Positions 1 through 10,600 of a stretch of 64,000 nucleotides of DNA are shown here, one piece after another. This stretch comes from Polytrichum commune (taxonomy: Eukaryota; Streptophyta; Polytrichopsida; Polytrichales; Polytrichaceae). The number at the start of each line of letters is the position of its first letter. Within the stretch, counting starts at the first letter, position 1. The stretch is taken from positions 1,924,501-1,988,500 of the forward strand of contig OX485807.1 in assembly GCA_950295325.1 (NCBI GenBank), read 5' to 3'. The notes beneath the pieces were generated by a model. That model had not been told where the DNA came from. It was given only the letters and a program-made list of their open reading frames with translations, and ran no database searches. Both the position numbers and the translations under genes were made by a program.

Positions 1-1302
1 TGTACGGATTGTTATCACTTGTGCTTGATAGCACATGACACACCATTATGCATCATGATTGAATGATAAAAATGCTTATGACGAATTTGTCTCATTTGTG
101 GTTACTAAACTCCATGTGAATTGGCGTATTCATAAGCATGAGGTATGCATCCTAGGTGACTAGCTAGGTACTCTAGCTTCCATCCATTTTCTATCTACCG
201 ATTCATCCCACTATAGCATGTTTAATCTTTGTTGCTAATATCCAACTAATATTTAAAATAAATATGGATTAAGTTGGAGTCCATAATTATAACATGTTGA
301 ATTTTATTGGAGGATCCTATGATAGGGTTGTATGAAAGGACCCTCCTATAGAATATCCAAAGTAAAATTTGATAATATTATGATTGTTGTTTTGATTATA
401 TATTTTTTCTTAGAAAATAATTATGTATATTTAACATTAAATAAAAATATATCTGGATTTTCCATCATATTCTAATAACATAAAATTCAAGTAATCGTTG
501 AGGGTTCACACGTTTTCTTTAAATTTAGGTTTAATAGAAGTGTATCAATGGATCCGCGTATACCACATAAGCAACTAAAAACTCCAAATTTTGAGAATAT
601 ATCAAGATTTACATAACTAGAAGTAATCCTTGTTCCAAGCCTTGGGTTTGACTTTATTTCCCTTTATTTTGAGAAAGTCACTCCCCAAGGGCCCCAAGAG
701 AAGGATTTGACTCTATTTTTTGGGGTACTAATGTCTCGATGATGAGTTTTCTCTAATGATTTGTTACTAGGGTTTAAGAATGGTGCGGTTAGGCCTTTTG
801 AATTGTCGCACAACTCTAGTGTTTGAGATTTGAAAGAGGTGAAACTTAATCTAGCCCTATTTCTCTCTTAAATTACATTGTGTATGCATACGTTTCAACA
901 TCAAAATAGGTATATGTCCACACGAGCGTGTTTGATGTGCCTCAACAATATGAACATGAAGCATATACCCACTAATTCACCTCCAAATTTCTCCACACAA
1001 ATGTGTTCCCAAGGTCCACAAAGTGGTAACCCCTCAATCCCAAAGACATGCACAAAACATGAGCTCACACATTGTACAAGGTATAAAATGTAAACCACGT
1101 ACACATGTTTTGTTATAGGGACACATGAACACAACGAGTGCAAAATGAGACTCTAAATTGTTAACTTCACACAAACGGCTCTAATTCCCCATTCAATTAA
1201 TCACCTACAACATGTTGAGTTTTGAGGCTCAACCTTCAATACCCATAGAGACCAAGATGTGGTTTGCCATCTCATTTCTCCAATTCCCTTAGCACTATAT
1301 CA
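1..1302. other. Gene-free AT-rich spacer
   Basis: I see no supported gene here. The only recognisable content is a copy of dispersed repeat family A at 262-600. Short open frames near 878-1143 overlap on both strands, have no family motif and look like chance. Confidence 0.6.
262..600 (+). repeat. Dispersed repeat family A, copy 1
   Basis: The block beginning near TCCATAATTATAACATGTTG recurs at 31811-31985 and 55101-55445 in the same orientation and at about 50395-50625 inverted. The 55.1-kb copy is alignable over more than 300 bases, including a shared AT-rich core and a shared right part near TTCAAGTAATCG. No terminal inverted repeat or coding capacity was seen, so the class is unknown. 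A solo-LTR-like fragment is possible. Confidence 0.6.
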
Positions 1303-1824
1303 TTTATGGTATTTAGTGTCACATGCATAATAGTGTCACTTACCTTATTTTGAGGCGTACGCTAGAATACATTAACAATTTCAACATAATTGTCACCTCA
1401 TGACACCTGACGTTCAGTTGTGTTTATTAATAACTTGGTATGAGCAAGTTCAACAGTGTCATGAGGTGCATTCCTATGTTATAGAATGGTCTACAAGTTG
1501 ACTAATGTGTACACAAGTGACACTTGCCATTAATATGCTCAAGAATATTTTCCTCTTGCATACCAATTTGTGAACACATGACACTAGCCATTAGTACACT
1601 CAAAAATATCTTCCCTTGGATACTAAAATGCAAGACTATCATCTAACGTATCCCAATATGCTCCTCTAAATTTCATAATGTAGATATTCTTTTCAATTAA
1701 AGAATTTACTTATGTTGACCAATGGAATCATATCGGCAATTAGCGGGCGTGACACTTTGAAATCTCTAAGCATCTAGTTTAGGCCCTTTGCAAATAGTGT
1801 ACGTAGCACTAAATACCATAAACA
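1303..1824 (-). mobile_element. MITE-like element, family I, copy 1
   Basis: Ends form an inverted repeat of the type TTTATGGTATTTAGTG at the left, with its complement near 1809-1823. Read on the minus strand, the interior aligns almost base for base with 17869-18273 (family I copy 2), which is interrupted by another element. No coding capacity. Superfamily not assigned. Confidence 0.65.
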
Positions 1825-2989
1825 ATGCAACTTATTCTCGTCATTGAACAAAAACATAACACAAGACGGGAAAGCACACTACCCTGCTAAATAAATTCAC
1901 AATTCAAGGTGAAAGATCCCCCCCCCCCCCCCCCCAACCTTTAATCACCTTGATGGCTAGTCAAGAAGGTGGTATCCATCCCCTCAATAGAACCCTCCTC
2001 TCTCACCAACTTGATTACCCATGTCCAAAATTCACAACTTGTAATAACAGTAATAACATCTCCACATTATGGCCATCCGCTCACTATCAACACTTATGCT
2101 TCAAAAACATGATAAGTGCACTTAGATTATATCAACATTGCCACTCATACAAGCTTTGTCACTTTAAGCCTCACAACTCATTGATCATTTGCCAAGAATT
2201 TTTGTAATTTAAAGAATTCAAATAATCAAATAAATAGTATAAAATAATCACTACAAAGTTGCCCCTAAAGATCCTCAAAAGAAAACACCCATACTTGGTA
2301 ATGTAGACCCCACACATGCTTAGTTAGAGAGCACTTGTTCGACCAATGAAGCATTTGTTTTCCGTTATCATACATCACCATTCATATAAATTTTGTCACT
2401 TGGAACCTCACGAGTTAGGAGGGACAGAATTGCATATGGCCGTACGTCTCATTCATCCAACATAAATTTAGCCATGATGTAGTATGCAGCCCAGAGGTTA
2501 CTATTTCTAGATGATTTGCACCATAATTAGTTTTTGAAAGACCCCACCCTGAATTAATCTAGCCTAACTCATTTGAGATGAACCGGCTAGTAACACATCT
2601 ACAGGTTGTCAAGTTTTTATGTTGGATGGATGAGAAATAAACTCACACGCAACTTGGTTTTCCAAACCAAAAAAAAAAGGTTAGTGCAGGAATTTTAAAA
2701 TAGAACTATGAAAGCATGTCGTATTGGTCATGGATGAAATCACCACAAGCATCCCCAAGAAATCATAAAATTTGGATTAAAAGTGTCCCTTTTGAAAGGA
2801 ATGTGTCCATATTCAGCTAAAAATATGCAATATCATCCAAATGTGGCTTCGCCATTCCAATGATTGTCACCATTTTGGCTTCCATGACAATTTTCGGGAA
2901 GAAGAAAAAGGCCGTTTGTATGTGATAATTTCCATGCTCACGAGTCAAAACCAATGTCCGGGGAGATTTTTGGGCATAATTAGTCGAGA
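1825..2989. other. Gene-free spacer with poly-C tract
   Basis: Nothing coding is supported. An 18-base C homopolymer lies at 1918-1935. Similar C-runs occur near 15898, 18486, 30673 and 33079, so C-tracts are a recurrent feature of these spacers. Confidence 0.6.
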
Positions 2990-2994
2990 TCCTA

Positions 2995-3062
2995 GTGTTT
3001 TCATTAATTTGAGATATGTTCTCTAAATTCCTCTAAAATGACCGGTTATTGAACTTCAACCA
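2995..3062 (-). repeat. Fragment of dispersed repeat family L
   Basis: The reverse complement matches the start of the blocks at 18289-18374, 29229-29410 and 40165-40375. All share a leader like AAATAACCGGTCGAAGTTCA followed by TTTTAGAGGAATCTATAGA. Only about 70 bases are present here, broken by the foldback that starts at 3081. Confidence 0.55.
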
Positions 3063-3080
3063 GTTACTTGTCAGACTCAT

Positions 3081-3310
3081 ACCAGGGCCACACCCAAAAC
3101 CCCAGCAGCTCCAGTAGACAGAAACACCAGCCCTGCGTATTCTCCGGGAATACATGGCTGGGATTTCAGATGGCTGGAGCTACTGGAGTGGCTGGAAGAA
3201 GCCGGGTAGCCTGCAACCAGCAGCTCCAGCCATCTGAAATCCCAGCCCTGTATTCCCGGAGAATACGTAGGGCTGGTGTTTCTGGCTGGGCCTACCGGTG
3301 TGGCCCTGGT
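3081..3310. mobile_element. Foldback (long inverted repeat) element
   Basis: The left arm (about 3081-3183) and right arm (about 3218-3310) are inverted copies. Outer ends read ACCAGGGCCACACC and its complement, and the arms share a long, nearly identical core around TCCGGGAATACA. A loop of about 35 bases separates them. The GC-rich arms contrast with the AT-rich surroundings. Open frames on both strands here are palindrome artefacts. It lies about 1.4 kb upstream of the dehydratase start. Confidence 0.75.
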
Positions 3311-3550
3311 ATCAACCGGTTCATCTTTAACTAGCGGCCAGTTCTTTCCCTTCATTTCTCAACAAGTCCAAACTCACACTAAAAATGTGGGCAGTCAACT
3401 TTATAGAAAAACAATCAACTTAATTATCACTGCATTGAAAGTTGGCCTTAAAAGATGCTTTAGGAAACGCCAAACTCAGCAATGCACACGTGCTTCATTG
3501 GAGAGCACTTACTTACTAATTATTAGCGGTAGAGAGCCTACAGCGAGGAT

Positions 3551-3610
3551 GCCATGACGGGCTGTGACGGGAGGTGACGGGAGGTGACGGGAGATGACGG
3601 GAGGTGACGG
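3551..3610 (+). repeat. 10-bp minisatellite
   Basis: Six consecutive 10-base units of the form GAGGTGACGG, the first two diverged. CAGT-rich sequence follows at 3638-3670, TGGA repeats at about 3883-3898 and GGA repeats at about 3943-3963. The whole stretch to the dehydratase gene is simple-sequence rich. Confidence 0.85.
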
Positions 3611-4719
3611 GTCAGCCCGGCAGCAGGGAGGTCAGTCATGCAGTCAGTCCCAGTCAGTGTGGTCAGTGTAGTCCGTCCGGGTGGGCTCGCTTGCGGCGGC
3701 GCTGCTGCTGATGTTTCTCGATCAGCTCCGCGCATCGCAAGCCTCGCATCCCATTTAAGCTTCCGCTGCTTGGAATGCTACATCTTACGGCCACGCCAAA
3801 TGGAGTCCTTCCAAGCACCTCCTCCATGCCATACATCACCAGCCGGATCCACCAAAAAGGCGACATAGTACCCGTGGGGGGATGGATGGATGGATGCGGC
3901 AGACGCACCCCACCCTTCGATCGGCATCCAGTAAGTAGAATTAAGGAGGAGGAGGAGGAGGAGGGAGCACATTGAGCGAGGTTACCACGCGGACTGGTAA
4001 AAAAGATTTGGGTGGTTAGAGACGACGACGTGTAGGGAGGTGTGTGGTCGATCGGCAGGAGGTAGCTAGGGAGGAGTTGGGTTGCTCGTCGCATCGTCGT
4101 CTGGTGCGTCTTTATGACGACTCGAGTCATGTATTGACTTGGAATTTAGGCACAACCGTGGACGCGCAAGAGCTGCTAGCTTACTGCGAAAGCTGCTACC
4201 GCAGTACTACTACTACTACTGGTGAACTAGCGTTGAAAGGATTAGTAAGGTGCGCAGGGAACGGATCGTTTGGCAAGTGGGCAGTGACAGACAGACGCTG
4301 CATCGTTGGGAACCTCACGCCCTCTGCGATTGATCACTGCTGCCAGGAGTAAGCACAGCTTGGTGAGCTCGGTTCGTGTGGAAAGTAGAAGTGGGTTCGA
4401 GAGGGAGTGTAGCATCGCGAGTTGGAGCTCGTACTGGCAAAGCAAGAATTTGACAGTACAGTAAAAGCTGCAGCAGCATCAGAAGCTCGGTGGTTGGGTA
4501 GCAGAGAGTAAGTGGTACCAGGATCTAGGTACGGGTTGGTGAACAGCTAATTAAGCCGACGTGTAGCGAGAGGTGCGATTGTTTCAGGGGAGAGAGAGGG
4601 AGAGGGAGGGAGTGCATCTTGGATTTGGTGAGGGATTGGGTGGCGGTGGGTAGAGGATTTGGGTGGTGTGGGAGTGGCAGCGATTCACGGCGTGTGGAGT
4701 AGTACCGGGGAAGGAAGGA
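3611..4719 (+). promoter_or_regulatory. Promoter and 5' leader region of the dehydratase gene
   Basis: No coding feature is supported. The region is GC-rich and simple-sequence rich: CAGT, TGGA and GGA runs, a TAC run near 4203-4220 and a GA-rich tract at about 4586-4613. GA tracts and such leaders are common upstream of plant housekeeping genes. I cannot place the transcription start or a TATA box with confidence. Confidence 0.4.
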
Positions 4720-6012
4720 ATGGCTTTGAGTGCGTGTCCGATGCAGAAGCTAGGAGCATTGGACTCCGCGATGTTCGGTGGCCATGGCGGGAGTGAGAGG
4801 CCTGAGAGCTGGGTGGGGGTGAAGACGCAGGAAGTGAAAGTGAGGAAGCATCCGAATGGGGGAGGGGAAGGTCGCGTGGTGCGCGAGTGTCGAGCAATGG
4901 CGGGGGGGAGCTCGTGGCCAGCGTCGAATGCGTTTCTGCAGAAGGTGACGGACAATGGTGCAGCGATGGCTAGCCAGGGGAAACCGACACAGGTGAAGGA
5001 GAAGGAGAAGGTGGAGCTCCAAGTCACGAGCAATGGCTCTACTGCGGTGGAGGTTTCGACCAGCCATTTGGTGAGCTTGCAGCTACCGAAGCCACTGTCC
5101 ATCACCGATTTGTCATTGCCACCCCGTCACGGATTGGACATGCGAGTGGCGTACCAGGGAGTGCCCGGGGCGTACAGTGAAGCGGCTGCAGCGAAGGCGT
5201 ATCCGCGATGCGAAGCTGTGCCTTGCGAGCAATTCGAGGCTGCGTTCTCTGCCGTGGAGCTTTGGTTGGTGGACAGAGCTGTGTTGCCGGTGGAGAATAG
5301 TTTGGGAGGAAGTGTACATCGCAACTACGATCTTCTACTGCGCCATCGCCTGCACATTGTAGGTGAGGTTCAGCTTGCGGTGCGTCACTGTCTGCTGGCT
5401 CTTCCGGGTGTGAAGAAGGAGGAATTGGTGCGGGTGGTCAGCCATCCACAAGCCCTTGCTCAGTGTGAGAATACTCTGACGAAGCTCGGTGTGGCTAGGG
5501 AAGCTGTGGATGATACTGCTGGCGCTGCGCAATTCATTGCTGCCCATAACCTTCGTGACACCGGAGCCGTTGCAAGTGCTCGGGCCGCGGATATCTATGG
5601 CCTCAATGTGCTCATGGACGGCATTCAGGATGATTTGGACAATGTCACCCGCTTTCTCATGCTTGCTAGGGAGCCTGTCATCCCGCGAAACGACCGGCCT
5701 TTTAAGACAAGCATCGTCTTCACTTCGGAGGAGGGACCGGGAATCTTGTTCAAGGCTCTGGCCGCGTTTGCTCTTAGGAATATCAACTTAACCAAGATCG
5801 AGAGTCGTCCTCAACGGAAGCGTCCGTTGCGGGTAGTGGACGACAATAACAATGGCTCCGCCAAGTATTTCGATTACCTCTTCTTCATTGATTTTGAGGC
5901 GTCCATGGCCGACGTCCGGGCTCAAAGTGCTTTAAGTAACCTACAAGAATTTGCAACCTTCTTAAGAGTGCTAGGTAGTTATCCCATGGACATTAGTCCC
6001 ACGAGAGCTTGA
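4720..6012 (+). CDS. ADT: Arogenate/prephenate dehydratase, plastid, intronless
   Basis: The 430-residue product catalyses the last or next-to-last step of phenylalanine synthesis: decarboxylation and dehydration of arogenate to phenylalanine, or of prephenate to phenylpyruvate, in the plastid stroma. Residues 1 to about 140 are a non-conserved Ser/Gly/Lys-rich extension, consistent with a transit peptide. The catalytic domain starts near residue 142 ([13 protein letters not shown]) and includes [24 protein letters not shown] and the NVTRF catalytic signature near 309-312. The C-terminal ACT regulatory domain (about 328-420) has the ESRP motif near 361-364, the site of phenylalanine feedback in this family. 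The ATG at 4720 follows a favourable GGAAGGA context and opens MALSACP. The frame is open upstream, but only from a GTG. Several angiosperm ADT genes are also intronless. Whether it prefers arogenate or prephenate cannot be read from this sequence. Confidence 0.95.
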   Translation: MALSACPMQKLGALDSAMFGGHGGSERPESWVGVKTQEVKVRKHPNGGGEGRVVRECRAMAGGSSWPASNAFLQKVTDNGAAMASQGKPTQVKEKEKVELQVTSNGSTAVEVSTSHLVSLQLPKPLSITDLSLPPRHGLDMRVAYQGVPGAYSEAAAAKAYPRCEAVPCEQFEAAFSAVELWLVDRAVLPVENSLGGSVHRNYDLLLRHRLHIVGEVQLAVRHCLLALPGVKKEELVRVVSHPQALAQCENTLTKLGVAREAVDDTAGAAQFIAAHNLRDTGAVASARAADIYGLNVLMDGIQDDLDNVTRFLMLAREPVIPRNDRPFKTSIVFTSEEGPGILFKALAAFALRNINLTKIESRPQRKRPLRVVDDNNNGSAKYFDYLFFIDFEASMADVRAQSALSNLQEFATFLRVLGSYPMDISPTRA

Positions 6013-7686
6013 ATTGTCTCCCCGCACCAGGATCCAGTTAGTGGAACATAGACTCAACTGTATACATACAAGAGACGTTGTCAAGAGTAGAGTAGAGATC
6101 TATATACGAGGATTAGTAGACCATGGGAAGTACAGAAAAACCTTGGTCATGGTCATGCAAGTCATCATCAGGATACTTCTACCCTTCGCTTCCTGGCTCG
6201 CACACAGTCCTGCCATAGAAGAAATGCCATTAGAGATGGACAATGGAAGTAGAGGTATCCCTACCTCATCTGAGTAGATGATGACCTTTGCGGGCTCTAG
6301 CTTTCTGTAGAAGTAGGCTATGGAACGGAGAGGGCGAGCCAAACAATCAGATATAGATATTGAGACGGAGGATGAGAATGGAGACTCTCTTTCGAAGTTG
6401 TAGATAATTCTTTGCACTGAAGCATGGCTGCCTTCGTTGGCGAGCTCAATTGTTCATATGCTGCAGTCATCTAGTAGAAATTGAAAACTCTTCTCATCGA
6501 TAATGAAATCTTCAATTGAGGGTATGTGTGCCTTGAAAGCAACACCGTAATTTATCGACGTGAGTCTATAGACACTGATAAATCACAGGCGTTAAGCATC
6601 GATTTGCAAAGAGAGGGTGCCATTGTCCTCTGATGCTTCCTAATGTGATGGCAGGCATACATCGAAGTGTCTGAAGTATATCACCAGGTTTTAAACGTAA
6701 TACTCCTATCTTTGAAACAGTTTCACAGCAGCCAAGAAGATTGAAGTCGTTAGTTCGTGCAAGATTACTATTGACGAGGGCTTCAAGATTTCAAGCGACT
6801 TTCAGAACTACACTTTGAGAACTGTTGTAAGATACAAGCAACTGTCCACGTTGAGCATCACATTATCACTGAAAAAATTTGAAATTTTATGCTGGATATG
6901 AGTCACTTGGCGTTAGTATGGCCTACACTGTTATGATACTGCTTGTCATCAATTTTTGTCCGTGACAACTACAAGGCAGATCACTCAACTGTATCTGATT
7001 CTCCTTGCGTTCATGACCTAAACTGTGACTACCTCTCTTCCTAAACTAATCTAGTGAAAAACAATTGGCCCTCTAGATCTCTAATAAATGACTAGAGGAT
7101 AATCCCACTGTTCCCTTGTCCTTCTTGTTACAATAACTTTGCATCTTCCAAACTCAATGTGTCTGGATGTCCATAGAGAGGTCTCCCATTTTACAAATGC
7201 AGAATTTTTGATTACACCAACTGCCCAGTCGCAGAACGCATCTATGAACCATTGTGGAATGCCCGGATTATCTGCCTCTTCAATGTGAGGTGCCACAGCA
7301 GTCCTTCGGATGTTGAATCCAAATTTTTAAAACCAATAATTGGAGAACATTAAGTGCAACTTCGCAGATGATATTGCATCATTGGAGTGAAATAGTGCAC
7401 AAAAAACCCCAGTACAAAAAGAAACTCTGGAAAAGGCTGGAAAACAAGCAAACAAAGTATAAGCAACAACAGACAATTGCAACGTCAATGCTACAGACAA
7501 TCACATCCTGCGGCATTGAAATTTTCACTTGCAAGTTGTTTGATCATTGTTAAACCATGTCCACATATTACAAGCTTACACATGAGCCAAAGCCTTCCAA
7601 CTTTGATGTATAAAGGAGATTGCAAGGTAACCTGCTTGGGCTCTTGGCGCCTCATGCAGCCTTGCGTTATCATTCCTCCATGTTGG
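6013..7686. other. Convergent 3' region between ADT and the histidine kinase
   Basis: The two genes converge, so this 1.7 kb should hold both 3' UTRs. No additional gene is supported. The minus-strand open frame at 7081-7296 lacks family motifs and is downstream of the kinase stop. I cannot place polyadenylation sites. Confidence 0.5.
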
Positions 7687-10600
7687 TTAAGGAGACCCAG
7701 GTGCATTGACTAGCCTGTTCTTCAAAAACCTCTCCAACAGCAATTGCAACTGTTTCTGGTCAAGAGGCTGCACACAATACCAGCACAAGCTCAGAATTCT
7801 TGACATTCCAGGCAATAACACATTGATAATTTCCTTAATTGAGATTTCCCACCATTGAGAAATCAATACATGAATCTGTGATAATCTAACTGTTGATCTG
7901 GGACATAATAAAATGACACGCTATGGAGATTTATGAAAATATTCACCTTGGGTATGTAGTCATCCATTCCGGCACTGAAACACTGCTCATGAGTGCCCTT
8001 CATGACATCTGCGGTCACAGCAACTATGGGAAGCCTGTGGTGAGGGCATACTCTCACTTTCTCCTCAATCACACATATCAGTTCAAGAGCCCGACATAGA
8101 TCACAATTGTCCACTTCCCACCTTCGAATGCATCGAGTAGCCTCATACCCATCCATCTGTGACCAAACAGCCATTTGAATCCATAGGTTAGATCATGCAT
8201 GTCCGGAGACAAATGACAAAAATTTGCAAGAGACCTGAAACTGCAAGCTCACAGGTATACATGGCGTAAAAGTCCAGACTGTACCTCGGGCATTTGAATG
8301 TCCATCAAAATGAGGTCAATCATCTTCTCAGGCTCTTGCTTCCTGACAGCATTCAATGCCTCTACTCCGCCATTGACAGTTGTTACTATGGCACCATAAC
8401 GTTGAAGCATTGAGCTTGCAACCCTTCTATTGACCATATTGTCATCCACCTACAAAAGTAAAGAACAGTGTCAAGAGTATTATGTTATAAAGCTAAAGAT
8501 GTTAACAACTTCTGCACAGGTTGAGAGAAACCAAAACTAATCACAAGAGTATGTGAAGGTCAGCAAGCTTGAAGGACTCTGAACAAATAAGGCAGAGCCA
8601 AACATACCACGAGTAATCGCTTGCCAGCAAGCATCTTTGCATTGGCATTTGCTTTCCTGGAAGAATTTGCTATTTGCACACCAAGTGCTTGCAACAATCC
8701 AGATATCAAAGTTGTGCATCGCAAAGGCTTGTGCACCATATGACTGTAACCAGCCTGTTGCAGCTCATTTAAAACTCCACTTTCGGGGGGAATTGTTAGA
8801 GCCAACACGGGTACTTTGTCCATACTTTGCTCCTTCATCTGTTGTACCAGTTCTAAAGCAGACATGTGGTCCAAACCTTGGAGATCCACAATCAAAGCTT
8901 GAAAATCTGGCTTGTCATTCCTGAAAAATGATGTGGCAATGTCCATTTAAGCACACAGAAAACATAACAATTACACAGTTGAATAAACCTCAACAGAAAC
9001 TTCAATGAACGGAATAATATACCTGGTTAGCAACTCCAGAGCAGAATCTACATCCTCGGCATACTCAATTACTGCTCCCACTCTGCGCAAGTAGGTGGCT
9101 GCAACTTCCTGCATGCAATGGAAGTGTTTCAATTAGAACTTCAATTAGAAGCCTCAATTCCTGCCAACCCTTGTTCTATAGTGGCAACGTCTCTGCACAC
9201 TTTTGAGGAACAGAACAGGGTACCCAAATCACTATAAAATCATTAGTTGAGATTGGCAAAATTTCTGAAGCACCCTAAATAGGGTTACCAATTTCTATTC
9301 ACAGTCCTGTAAAAAGGATGCAGGATGGAATATGGCAACTTGGGCTAGGGATAAAATGTATTTCATACCTGCCTCACAGGATTGGCATCAACCAGTAGCA
9401 CCCTGATTCCTCTAATTCGCTCCTCCTCTAAATCCGATGGCTGCCGCTTCATAGATACCGACAGCTTCTCCAGATGCCCACATGGACCTGAAGTTGGTAG
9501 AACAATGGAAAACTTGAAGACACTTCCTACTCCCGGTTCACTGTCGACAGCAATATCTCCCTTACTTAACCTGACCAGTTTCTGCAATCATAACCAACTT
9601 CTCAGAAAAGCCTATTGGGTTGACTGCAGTACAACAACTGCTTCAAGCATTATTCTGGGAATCAAAAGTAGCAGAACAGATTAACAGGGCGCCTAGGGTG
9701 CAGTCTTTTCCTGAGAGTACCTGGCAGATGGATAAACCAATGCCGGTGCCCCCATACTCCCTTGAAGTACTAGTGTCAGCCTGAACAAAGGGCTCAAAGA
9801 GCTGGCTCTGAATGTGCTTGGGAATTCCAATACCCGAGTCTTCTATCGAAACAACTATTGTAACTTCTTCAAAATCCAAACCACGAGTAGGTTTCCAGGC
9901 TTGCCACTGCATCACACTTTCTCTTGAGCCTAGAAGGCCAGGTCTCATGCTCAACCTTGGTGGAGCCATTTGCTGACTTCGCCACCTAGAACTATTATTA
10001 CTGATTATTTGGTGTCCAGCATCATCCTCCCTATCAACATAAATCGCAGCATACTCATTGTCAACAGCTTCAGCTTCTGCATCATTGCTTATCAACGGAT
10101 ACATGGGTATATCCACACCTGGCTGGTCTCTCGAGTCCACTAGATCAACTAAAGACTGGCTTGATGGGGCAGATCCTGAATCATAAGTGGAAATGTCCAC
10201 AAGCCTTATGCACAAAAAAATGCTCCCTTGTTTTGTGAACTGCAAAATGCAAGCAGAGTAGATTGTTGGCTTACAAGAGATCATTGAAATGCTTAAAATC
10301 AGACAAGTCAACAAATTCAGGAAATCTTCGAAGATGTATAGCATTGCTGTAGTAGAAGCACACCTTGATGGCATTTCCGATCAGATTGATGAGGACCTGG
10401 CGGAACCTCCCAGGATCACCATACAACCAGGGAGGGACACTATCGTGAACAAGTGCTGAAACCTCCAATCTCTTTTGTTGCACTTTCTCTTCAAAAAGGG
10501 AAAGTATGCTATCAACCTCCTCACGCATGTCAAATGGGACTGTCTCTATTTCCATTTTCCCTGCCTCAATCTTAGACAGATCCAGCACATCGCTTATGAG

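Noticed and set aside
3068..3355. Overlapping frames on both strands
   Set aside because: Mirror frames generated by the 3081-3310 inverted repeat.
3663..4130. 155-codon minus-strand frame upstream of ADT
   Set aside because: Composition comes from GGA/TGGA simple repeats; no domain and no conserved-looking stretch.
7081..7296. 71-codon minus-strand frame downstream of the kinase stop
   Set aside because: The kinase ends cleanly at 7687 with the expected receiver C-terminus; this frame has no motif and lies in the 3' region.
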